From contig MEIF01000007.1 in NCBI GenBank assembly GCA_001750645.1, forward strand, positions 1 through 62,496: a stretch of DNA of 62,496 nucleotides, given 5' to 3'. A program made the position numbers and the translations under genes. The notes under the pieces are model-generated. The model had not been told where the DNA came from and did not search any database. It saw only the letters and a list, made by a program, of their open reading frames with translations. Below are positions 55,859-62,496 of the stretch, one piece after another (within the stretch, counting starts at the first letter, position 1; each line of letters starts with the position of its first letter). Origin of the DNA: Gammaproteobacteria bacterium AqS3 (GTDB lineage: Bacteria; Pseudomonadota; Gammaproteobacteria; MEIF01; AqS3).

Positions 55859-56357
55859 GCGGCAGCAGCTGTGCCCCGGCGCCGATGCCGAGCTTCTGCA
55901 TGCGCCCCTCGGCGGTCTCGAGCGCATAGCGAAACGGGCTCTCGGGATCGTAGAGCTTGGACTGCTCACCGTGCGGCGGCGGGTGCATCAGCAGCGTGCG
56001 CATCCAGCTGCCGCCCCGGTCAAAGAAGGCGATATCCAGCGGGGCGTGGACGTTGTTCATGTGGAAGCTGCTGCTGATCGGGGACGAGTAGACAAACAGG
56101 ATGGCGGTCTCGGCGATGGTCTCGGGGCAGACGTGCTGATAGCCCGCCGTGCGCGCCTGGCTGTTGTTGGCGATGCGCACCGTCAGGGTGACGACCTCGC
56201 CGGCGGCGGTTCGGATGCTGATGTCGCGCACCGCCATCTGCTCGAACTCCGGCGGCATCTTCTGGCAGGCGCGCTCGGTCTCGTGGGCAGGCATCAGTCC
56301 GACAGCCGCCAGCAGCATCGCCGGCAAAAACAGCCTGAACACGCGGGCAGATGGCAC
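55848..56357 (-). CDS. DUF192 family exported protein
   Basis: A 169-residue protein with a signal peptide (FRLFLPAMLLAAVGLMPA). The DUF192 core is seen in ARTAGYQHVCPETIAETAIL, HMNNVHAPLDIAFFD and LYDPESPFRYALETAEG. The family is small and periplasmic or extracellular, of unknown function. Divergent from lptM with overlapping -10 hexamers. Confidence 0.85.
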   Translation of the reverse strand: MPSARVFRLFLPAMLLAAVGLMPAHETERACQKMPPEFEQMAVRDISIRTAAGEVVTLTVRIANNSQARTAGYQHVCPETIAETAILFVYSSPISSSFHMNNVHAPLDIAFFDRGGSWMRTLLMHPPPHGEQSKLYDPESPFRYALETAEGRMQKLGIGAGAQLLPLRR

Positions 56358-56388
56358 AAAAAAACCCCGGAGCGGGCAGAGCGGCGAC

Positions 56389-56395
56389 TACAATA
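56389..56395. promoter_or_regulatory. Overlapping divergent -10 hexamers for lptM and the DUF192 gene
   Basis: Plus-strand TACAAT (56389-56394) ends 30 nt before lptM; minus-strand TATTGT (56390-56395) ends 32 nt before the DUF192 ATG. Confidence 0.4.
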
Positions 56396-56424
56396 CCGCG
56401 CCTCGCCGCGCCCCCTCCGGTCGC

Positions 56425-56538
56425 ATGTTGCTCCGCCGCTGTGTTCTGATCCTGCTCGCCGGCCTGCTCGCCCTGTCCGGCTGCGGCTTCAAGGGCGACC
56501 TGACCCCCAAGCCGCCGGCTGAACAAACCCGCAGCTGA
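56425..56538 (+). CDS. lptM: Small lipoprotein LptM (YifL)
   Basis: A 37-residue lipoprotein: MLLRRCVLILLAGLLALSGC is signal peptide plus lipobox, followed by the conserved GFKGDLTPKPP. LptM stabilises the LPS translocon LptDE in enterobacteria. Its place before lysA-dapF-xerC is conserved. Too short to be found without knowing the family. Confidence 0.88.
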   Translation: MLLRRCVLILLAGLLALSGCGFKGDLTPKPPAEQTRS

Positions 56539-56546
56539 GGCGGCCC

Positions 56547-57767
56547 GTGGACGATTCGCAGCTGCTGCAGATTGCCGAGCGCTTTGGCACCCCCTGCTAC
56601 GTCTACGACGCCGAGTGCATCCGCCGCAACTCCGCCGCCTACCGGGACGCCCTGGGACAGCGGGGGCGCGCCTTCTACGCGGTCAAGGCCAACTCCAACC
56701 TCTCGGTGCTGCGGCTCATCGCCGGGGCCGGCCTGGGGTTTGACATCGTATCCGGGGGCGAGCTGGCGCGGGTTTTGGCCGCCGGCGGCGCCCCCGAGGA
56801 CATCGTCTTCTCCGGTGTCGGCAAGCACCCCGACGAGCTCGCCCAGGCGCTCGATGCGGGCATCGCCTGCTTCAACATCGAGTCCGCCGCCGAGCTGAAG
56901 CTGCTGATCATGCTGACCACCGACCGCCTCGGCAGCCGGGCGCCGGTGGCGCTGCGCATCAACCCCGACATCGACGCCCACACGCACCCGCACATCACCA
57001 CGGGCCGGGCCGAGGACAAGTTCGGCATTCCGGCCGCCGAGGCTCTCGACCTGTGCCGCCAGGCCGCCGCATCGCCCGGCATCGAGCTCATCGGCCTGAG
57101 CTGCCACTTGGGATCGCAGATCGACCAGACCGCACCGCTGACCAGGGCCCTTGAGAAAATGCTCGAACTGCGCGCAACCCTGCGCGCCGAAGGCGTTGCA
57201 ATCGGCCACATCGACATGGGCGGCGGGCTGGCCGTCCCGGACGGCACCAGCGCTCCGACCCTGGCGATCCCCGACTACATCGGCGCTCTGCTGGATCTGA
57301 TCGGCGAGGGGGACGACGCCCCCGAGCTCTGGCTCGAGCCGGGCCGCTCCATCACCGCCGACGCCGGTGCGCTGCTCACCCGGGTGCTGCTGCTGAAGCA
57401 CAACTGGGCGCGCAACTTCGCCGTGGTCGACGCCGCCATGAACGACCTGATGCGCCCGGCGCTCTACTCGGCCGTCCACGCCGTGCGCCGCCTCACCCAG
57501 GGCGAGGGCGACGCGCGCATCTGGCAGATCGCCGGGCCGGTGTGCGAGAGCACCGACATGCTGGCGCACGACATCGAGCTGCCGCTGGCCCCGGGCGACA
57601 TCCTCGCCCTGGAGCGCACCGGCGCCTACGGGTTCTCGATGAGCTCCAACTACAACGCCCGAGCGCGCCCCTGCGAGGCGCTCGTCGACGGCGGCGACTG
57701 CCGGCTGGTGCGCCCCAGGGAGACCCAGGAGGAGCTGTTCGCCTCCGAGCTGGAGCACCTGCTGTGA
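56547..57767 (+). CDS. lysA: Diaminopimelate decarboxylase
   Basis: LysA makes lysine from meso-diaminopimelate. The PLP lysine is in FYAVKANSNLSVL, with FSGVGKHPDELAQAL, the glycine loop IDMGGGLAVPD and GPVCESTDMLAHD. 406 residues. GTG start at 56547; its stop overlaps dapF (GTGA). Confidence 0.95.
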   Translation: MDDSQLLQIAERFGTPCYVYDAECIRRNSAAYRDALGQRGRAFYAVKANSNLSVLRLIAGAGLGFDIVSGGELARVLAAGGAPEDIVFSGVGKHPDELAQALDAGIACFNIESAAELKLLIMLTTDRLGSRAPVALRINPDIDAHTHPHITTGRAEDKFGIPAAEALDLCRQAAASPGIELIGLSCHLGSQIDQTAPLTRALEKMLELRATLRAEGVAIGHIDMGGGLAVPDGTSAPTLAIPDYIGALLDLIGEGDDAPELWLEPGRSITADAGALLTRVLLLKHNWARNFAVVDAAMNDLMRPALYSAVHAVRRLTQGEGDARIWQIAGPVCESTDMLAHDIELPLAPGDILALERTGAYGFSMSSNYNARARPCEALVDGGDCRLVRPRETQEELFASELEHLL

Positions 57768-58618
57768 ACATCGCCTTCGCCAAGATGCACGGCCTCGGCA
57801 ACGACTTCATGATCGTCAACCGCATCGAGCAGGACTTTGACCTGCCCGCCGCCAATCAGATCAACCTCTGGTCCGACCGGCGCACCGGCATCGGCTTTGA
57901 CCAGATGCTCGTCATCGAGGCGCCCGAGCGGCCCGACTGCGACTTCCACTACCGCATCTTCAACGCCGACGGCAGGGAGGCGGCACACTGCGGCAACGGC
58001 GCCCGCTGCATCGCCCGCTACCTGCTGGGGCGGCTGACCGACAGAACCCGGCTGAGCTTCAGCACCGGCGTCGGGCGGATTGCAACCGAGCTCCGGCCCG
58101 ACGGCAGCGTGCGGGTTCAGATGGGCACGCCCGAGGTGTTCCCGCCAAACCCGCCCGAAGTCATCATCCAGGGGCAGCCGCGCAACAGTCCCCAGCTCAG
58201 GGCGGGCGTCGCCGAGGCCGTGGCGCTGGTCAAGCTCGGCAACCTGCACTGGATCGTTCCGGTCGACGACCTTGACGACGATGAGGATCTGCAGCGACAG
58301 GACCAGTCCCTGCGCGAGGATCTCGACCTGTGGCTCTGCAACATTAATTTCGTGCGCACCGTGAACGCCGCAACGCTGCGGCTGGTGACCTTCGAGGCCG
58401 GCGTCGACGGCGGCCGCACCCCGGCCTGCGGCTCGGGCGCCTGCGCCAGCGCCGCCGCCATGATCCGCACCGGAACCGCCGAGTTCCCCGACATCCAGAC
58501 CGACCTGACCGTCATGATGGATGGCGGCAGCGCCGAGGTCTCCTGGCCCGAGCGCGCCGAGATCTACCTGAGCGGCCCGGCCGAGTGCGTCTACGAAGGC
58601 ACGGTGCGGCTGCCGTGA
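57764..58618 (+). CDS. dapF: Diaminopimelate epimerase
   Basis: DapF converts LL- to meso-diaminopimelate for lysine and peptidoglycan. Both catalytic cysteines are visible, in AAHCGNGARCIA and TPACGSGACASAA. GTG at 57764 gives MNIAFAKMHGLGNDFMIV, the family N-terminus, and 284 residues. GTGA overlap with xerC. Confidence 0.96.
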   Translation: MNIAFAKMHGLGNDFMIVNRIEQDFDLPAANQINLWSDRRTGIGFDQMLVIEAPERPDCDFHYRIFNADGREAAHCGNGARCIARYLLGRLTDRTRLSFSTGVGRIATELRPDGSVRVQMGTPEVFPPNPPEVIIQGQPRNSPQLRAGVAEAVALVKLGNLHWIVPVDDLDDDEDLQRQDQSLREDLDLWLCNINFVRTVNAATLRLVTFEAGVDGGRTPACGSGACASAAAMIRTGTAEFPDIQTDLTVMMDGGSAEVSWPERAEIYLSGPAECVYEGTVRLP

Positions 58619-59490
58619 ACGACTTCGGCTTCCTCGACCACCTCGAGCGCGAGCGCGGGATGTCCGCGCACACGGTGTCCGCCTACCGCAGCGACCTCGA
58701 GCTGATCGGCAACCGGCTCATCGACCGCGGCATCGAGTCCTGGCTCCAGGCCGACGGCCCGGCGCTGCAGAGCGCCCTCAACAGCACCCGCCACACCGGC
58801 AGCAGCGTCGCCACCCTGCGCCGCCGGCGCTCGGCTCTGCGCGCCCTCTACCGCTACCTGCACGAGGGCGGCCGCTGCGACAGCGACCCGACCGACTACC
58901 TCGAGCTGCCGCGCCTGCCCAGGCGCCTGCCGCGCGGGGTCGAGATCGACGCCGTCATGCGGCTGATGCAGCCGCTGCACCCCGACGACGCCCGCGAAAT
59001 CCGCAACCTGGCGATGTTCGAGCTGATGTACTCCTCGGGGCTGCGCCTGTCCGAGCTGACCGGGCTGGACATCAACGACGTGCGCCCGGACGGCGTGCGC
59101 GTGCTCGGCAAGGGGCGGATCGAGCGCGAGGTCCCCATCGGCGACTGCGCCCTGAAGGCCGTGCGCAAATGGCTCGCCGTGCGCACCGCCGATGCAGGCG
59201 AACCGGCGCTGTTCACCGGCGCCCGGGGCCGGCGCATCAACCCGCGCACAGTCCAGCAGCAGCTCAGCCGCTGCGCCATCGAGCGCGGGCTGCACCACAT
59301 CAACCCGCACGCCCTGCGCCACGCCTTCGCCACGCATCTGCTCGAGGCCAGCGGCAACCTGCGCGCCGTCCAGGAGTTTCTCGGCCACCGCAGCCTGTCC
59401 TCGACCCAGATCTACACGCAGGTGGACTTCAAACACCTCACCCGGGTCTACGACCGCGCCCACCCGCGCTCGAACGGAGACGCCTCGTGA
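58615..59490 (+). CDS. xerC: Site-specific tyrosine recombinase XerC
   Basis: XerC with XerD resolves chromosome dimers at dif. 291 residues. The N-terminal SAM-like DNA-binding domain (ERERGMSAHTVSAYRSDLEL) is followed by the catalytic domain with Arg in YSSGLRLSELTGL, HALRHAFATHLLEASGN, LGHRSLSSTQIYTQVD (His and nucleophile Tyr). GTG overlaps dapF and its stop overlaps yigB. Context dapF-xerC-yigB supports XerC over XerD. Confidence 0.95.
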   Translation: MNDFGFLDHLERERGMSAHTVSAYRSDLELIGNRLIDRGIESWLQADGPALQSALNSTRHTGSSVATLRRRRSALRALYRYLHEGGRCDSDPTDYLELPRLPRRLPRGVEIDAVMRLMQPLHPDDAREIRNLAMFELMYSSGLRLSELTGLDINDVRPDGVRVLGKGRIEREVPIGDCALKAVRKWLAVRTADAGEPALFTGARGRRINPRTVQQQLSRCAIERGLHHINPHALRHAFATHLLEASGNLRAVQEFLGHRSLSSTQIYTQVDFKHLTRVYDRAHPRSNGDAS

Positions 59491-60203
59491 AGATCCGCCT
59501 GGTGACGCTGGATCTGGACGACACGCTCTGGGATCCCTACTCGCAGCTGATCTCGGCCGCTGAGCTGATGCGCAACTGGTTCGCCGAGCACCACCCGACC
59601 CTGACCGGCTTCCTCGACGACCCCGAAGCGCAGCGCCAGGTGCGCGACGCCGTCATCGAGCGCTCGCCGGAACTGCGCACCCGGCTCAGCAGCCTGCGCC
59701 GGGAAGTGCTGAAAGCCGGCCTGAAGTCCGCCGGCTACAACCCGGACGAAGCCCAGGCGGCGGCCGATGCCGGCTTCTCGGTGTTCTACCGGGCGCGCTC
59801 CAGCGGGCTGGCGCTGTTCGACGGGGCGCGCGAGCTGCTCAGGGCGCTCAGCGCCCGGGGCGCCCTCGGCGCCGTCAGCAACGGCAATGCCGACCTGAAG
59901 CTGATGAACCTGATGCCGCCGTTCGACTTCTGCGCCAACCCCGAATGCGCCGGCGTCGGCAAGCCCGACCCTGAAATCTTCCGCTACGCCCTCGACCAGG
60001 CCGGCTGCTCGGCGGACGAGTGCGTCCACATCGGCGATCATCCGCTCTACGATGTCGACGGCGCCCGGGGTGCGGACATCGAGCCGATCTGGTACAACCC
60101 CGGCGCTGACCCCTGGCGGGGCGAGGGCCCGCCGCCCCGCACCGTCACACACCTGAACCAAGTGCTCGACGCACTCGACCGACTGGAAGGAGAACAGAGA
60201 TGA
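59487..60203 (+). CDS. yigB: HAD hydrolase, YigB-type
   Basis: A HAD phosphatase of 238 residues, in E. coli active on FMN and 5-amino-6-ribitylamino-uracil phosphate. Motif I is LVTLDLDDTLWD, motif II AVSNGNAD, and motif IV HIGDHPLYDVDGARGAD with the Lys in GVGKPDPEIF. GTG overlaps the xerC stop. Confidence 0.9.
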   Translation: MKIRLVTLDLDDTLWDPYSQLISAAELMRNWFAEHHPTLTGFLDDPEAQRQVRDAVIERSPELRTRLSSLRREVLKAGLKSAGYNPDEAQAAADAGFSVFYRARSSGLALFDGARELLRALSARGALGAVSNGNADLKLMNLMPPFDFCANPECAGVGKPDPEIFRYALDQAGCSADECVHIGDHPLYDVDGARGADIEPIWYNPGADPWRGEGPPPRTVTHLNQVLDALDRLEGEQR

Positions 60204-60949
60204 CAGCCAAAAAACAGCATCCGGATTTTTCGCAGTACCGCGTGATCAGCTTTGACACCTACGGGACGCTCATCGACTGGGAGGCCGGCATCCACGGCGC
60301 CCTGTCCCCGCTGCTGATGGGGTTCGACGACCCTCCCAAGCGGGACTGGGTGCTCGAGCAGTTCGCCGCCGCCGAAGCCGACATCCAGGACTTCGACCCC
60401 GGCCTGCTCTACAGCACCGTGCTCGAGGCGGTCTACGAGCGGCTCGCCTTTGAGTGGGATGTCGAGCTGACCGAAGGCGAGGGCGCCGAATTCGCCCAGG
60501 CCATCGCCGACTGGCCGCCCTTCGACGACAGCGTAGACGCCCTCGCCTACCTGAGGCAGCACTTCAAGCTGGCCACGCTGACCAACTGCGACCACGCCAG
60601 CTACGCCTTCACCTTCGCCGCCCTCGGCGAGCCCTTCGAGCTGGTCTGCACAGCAGAGGACATCGGCAGCTACAAGCCCGCCCAAGCCAACTTCGACTAC
60701 CTGCTGGAGCAGGTCAACCGGTCGTTTGACTGCGAACCCGGGCAGCTGCTGCACGTCGCCCAGAGCCTCTACCACGACATCGTCCCGGCGCACGACATGG
60801 GGCTGGCGACGGTGTGGATCGACCGGCGCACCGGGCAGAGCGGCAGCGGGGCGACCAAGCCCGCCAAAGGCGCCCACACCGGCGACTGGCGCTATGAATC
60901 GTTGGCCGAATTCGCCGAGGCGCACCGCACCCACAGTGCAAAGGGCTGA
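60200..60949 (+). CDS. HAD hydrolase, haloacid-dehalogenase type II
   Basis: A second HAD protein, 249 residues: VISFDTYGTLIDWE (motif I), LATLTNCDHASYAF (motif II), IGSYKPAQANFDYLL (Lys) and HDIVPAHDMGLATVWIDR (motif IV). The FDTYGTLIDW form fits the L-2-haloacid dehalogenase subgroup, but a phosphatase is equally possible. ATGA overlap with yigB; end of the operon. Confidence 0.86.
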   Translation: MTAKKQHPDFSQYRVISFDTYGTLIDWEAGIHGALSPLLMGFDDPPKRDWVLEQFAAAEADIQDFDPGLLYSTVLEAVYERLAFEWDVELTEGEGAEFAQAIADWPPFDDSVDALAYLRQHFKLATLTNCDHASYAFTFAALGEPFELVCTAEDIGSYKPAQANFDYLLEQVNRSFDCEPGQLLHVAQSLYHDIVPAHDMGLATVWIDRRTGQSGSGATKPAKGAHTGDWRYESLAEFAEAHRTHSAKG

Positions 60950-60992
60950 GCAGGCAAGCGCGGCGAAGAACGCGAGCAAAAAAACCGCTGAT

Positions 60993-61026
60993 GATTGCCG
61001 GTTGCCGATTGCCGGTTGCCGGTTGC
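60993..61026. repeat. Short tandem repeat of a 14-bp unit
   Basis: GATTGCCGGTTGCC occurs twice in direct succession (60993-61006, 61007-61020) and is followed by a partial copy GGTTGC. The inner unit TTGCCGG also repeats. Confidence 0.85.
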
Positions 61027-61222
61027 GACTTGGCAGCACCGCGTCTAAAATCCCGCCGATAGCCCCGGTTCGAACTCAAACCGGCAACCTTTCCGTAGTC
61101 ATGGGAGTGCTCTATTCGATTGAGCTGCCGGGGGCTATCCACTTAGGCCCTGCTCGCAGCGCCACCCCTCCGCCTCGCATCTCCGGCTCTGCCGGCTCCG
61201 GCAACTTCATCTGATCGTAAAC

Positions 61223-61255
61223 CCTCGCCGCCCGAATAGGGGGCGGGCGACGAGG
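61223..61255 (-). terminator. Hairpin downstream of the autotransporter gene
   Basis: CCTCG and CCGCCC pair with GGGCGG and CGAGG around a 7-nt loop, with a 4-nt bulge. It lies 33 nt past the minus-strand stop. No long U-tract follows, so termination is tentative. Confidence 0.4.
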
Positions 61256-61287
61256 AGGGGCAGCCCAATGAACAGCCGCCCCGGGAC

Positions 61288-62496
61288 TTAGAACTGCTTC
61301 CTCAGCTCGACCGCCAGCTTCGAGCGGGTCGGGCTATTGCCGAACACCTGCCGCTCGCTGAACAGGCGCAGCTCCAGCGTGTCGGCGCCGCTGAACTTCA
61401 GCCCGGCGATCTGCCGGGTCGAGCCGTACTCGCCGCTGATGAAGTCATACTCCGAGTAGGGTGCGAGCATCCCGCCCAGAGCCCGCAGGCCGTAGGCGAA
61501 GTTCGCCGCCACGCCACGCTCATGCTGACGCTGCCGGCGGCTCTGCAGGTCGTGCCGATCCAGCCTGAACGCCTCCTCCCTGTCCAGCAGGTCGTCCCGC
61601 GCGGCGCCCCAGTAGGGCCCGAGCGTGAAGCTCGCCCCCTCGCCGCCGGGCTGCGAGTTCAGGCGGAATTCCACGCTCAGACTCGTGTCGGTCAGATCCT
61701 CGGAGCTGTGCATCCCCAGTGTGCGGAAACTGATGTCGAGGCTGAGGCGCTGCTCGGACGAGCGCATCTGCAGCCCTGCGGTCAGCTCGACGCCGGTGCC
61801 CGTCGCCCCGTCGCCGCCGTCGTGCCGCACCGACAGGCCGAACCTCGGGACGGTGCTCCACCCGCTGCCGAAGCCGCCGTGCTCCAGCTCCATCCCGCCG
61901 CGGAATCGGGTGGTGTCGACATCCAGGCCGTCGAGGGGATTCGCCTCCCGCCCGGTGTCGGGCTTCAGCGAGCTCATGCCCAGGTCGCCCTCCCACGACA
62001 GCATGAAGCTGCCGAGTTCGGCCACCGGCCAGCTGCCGCTGATGGTCATCAGCTCCATCGACACATCGGCCTTGACCTCGCGCCGGCTGGTCTGCATCAG
62101 CGTGACCTCGCCGCTGCCGAGGCCGAGGATTGCACGGGCGCTCGCACCGCCCTCGCCCGTGAGTTCCAGATAGGGCAGCACGGTCGTCATGGTGGTGTCG
62201 AGGTTGCCGCTGAAGCGACCGCCCAGCGTGTAGGACGAATCGGCGCTGGTCGAGCCGAACGCCAGACCGAAGGCGGCGCCACCGGCCGTCCCGGTGTCAA
62301 AGCCGAACCAGAACCCGCTCTGCGAGCCGTCGAACTCGGCGTCATCGACCGTGCTTCCGGAGAAGTCGCGGCTGTCCAGCCGTCCCCAGACCGACCAGCT
62401 CTCGCCGCCCTCGGTGTTCGGGGCGAGGGCGTAGCTGAAGCTGCTCAGCAGGGCGGAGGCGCCGGCGCTGCCGGTCGAGCGCGTCCCGGAGCGAAC
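61288..62496 (-). CDS. Autotransporter beta-barrel domain (partial, C-terminal part)
   Basis: The frame stays open from the right edge to the stop at 61288, giving the last 402 residues. It has alternating amphipathic strands, aromatic-rich turns (SWSVWGRLDSRDFSGS, GFWFGFDTGTAGGAAFG, TLGGRFSGN, TTVLPYLELTG) and the terminal Phe in LAVELRKQF. These are typical of the outer-membrane barrel of type V secretion proteins. The passenger lies outside the window. The internal ATG at 62190 is not the start. Confidence 0.78.
   Translation of the reverse strand, partial: VRSGTRSTGSAGASALLSSFSYALAPNTEGGESWSVWGRLDSRDFSGSTVDDAEFDGSQSGFWFGFDTGTAGGAAFGLAFGSTSADSSYTLGGRFSGNLDTTMTTVLPYLELTGEGGASARAILGLGSGEVTLMQTSRREVKADVSMELMTISGSWPVAELGSFMLSWEGDLGMSSLKPDTGREANPLDGLDVDTTRFRGGMELEHGGFGSGWSTVPRFGLSVRHDGGDGATGTGVELTAGLQMRSSEQRLSLDISFRTLGMHSSEDLTDTSLSVEFRLNSQPGGEGASFTLGPYWGAARDDLLDREEAFRLDRHDLQSRRQRQHERGVAANFAYGLRALGGMLAPYSEYDFISGEYGSTRQIAGLKFSGADTLELRLFSERQVFGNSPTRSKLAVELRKQF

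Larger units (their letters stand above)
60950..61287. other. Gene-free region with small repeats and hairpins
   Basis: No supported gene lies here; open frames in it have no recognisable family or coding signs. It holds a 14-bp tandem repeat (60993-61020), a hairpin with 6-bp stem CCGGTT/AACCGG (61065-61084) and a larger hairpin near 61223-61255. Confidence 0.6.

Noticed and set aside
61060-61100. A tRNA T-arm (GGTTCGA-like)
   Set aside because: It is part of a simple CCGGTT/AACCGG hairpin. No acceptor, D or anticodon arms can be placed around it.

Overview
The window is dense, high-G+C, almost intron-like-gap-free bacterial chromosome. Gene content and order point to a gammaproteobacterium: iscRSUA-hscBA-fdx-iscX, proA-nadD-rsfS-mrdA-rodA-mltB, sdhE/nadB/rpoE-rseA, DUF1820/miaB-phoH-ybeY, lptM-lysA-dapF-xerC-yigB and rplU-rpmA-obgE-proB are all arrangements known from that class. 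I cannot place it to genus. No rRNA, tRNA, CRISPR array, insertion sequence or prophage was seen; this is mostly core chromosome with some lineage-specific oddities.

Layout. 1-2058: a barely entered minus-strand gene, then an ftsE-ftsX pair in which the FtsE ATPase has lost its catalytic motifs. 2082-4658: an enoyl-CoA hydratase divergent from leuA. 4737-13965: a complete ISC iron-sulfur operon that continues without a clear break into an uncharacterised Q/P-rich protein, ogt, bolA, a DsbA-family oxidoreductase and an ABC exporter. 14025-22307 (minus): an eight-gene operon proA-nadD-rsfS-mrdA-rodA-mltB-mltB-dat joining proline and NAD synthesis to cell elongation and peptidoglycan. 22466-25179: a lipoprotein carboxylesterase and ygfZ. 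25181-30415 (minus): serA-SDR-M18 aminopeptidase-ung-nupC. 30580-36960: sdhE, nadB (minus), rpoE-rseA with a sigma-E-type autoregulatory promoter, fabI and prc. 36997-46528: ilvA divergent from rpiA, then a minus block with tolC, SDR, proB-obgE-rpmA-rplU, a MORN-variant protein and rmuC. 46594-53455: a class Ic aminotransferase, DUF1820, miaB-phoH-ybeY, thioesterase/VOC, trpC-marC. 53564-60949: trpGD (minus), a methyltransferase, a DUF192 protein, lptM-lysA-dapF-xerC-yigB-HAD. 61288-62496: the C-terminal beta-barrel of an autotransporter running off the right edge.

Style of the genome. Neighbouring genes very often overlap by an nTGA tetranucleotide (ATGA, GTGA, TTGA and probably CTGA), so GTG and TTG starts are common and translational coupling is likely. 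Single genes and operon heads usually have a good -10 hexamer about 26-36 nt before the start codon without a recognisable -35, and in several divergent pairs the two -10 hexamers overlap each other. I used this spacing as supporting evidence for some start codons; it is inference and no transcript data were available.

The most unusual items are the catalytically dead-looking FtsE next to an ordinary FtsX, the absence of any ATG/GTG/TTG start for nadD (and probably ftsE) with CTG as the likely start, a recent 78-bp in-frame duplication inside PBP2, the palindromic IscR-like operator overlapping the leuA stop, a sigma-E operon lacking rseB, and paired strong hairpins in front of sdhE.
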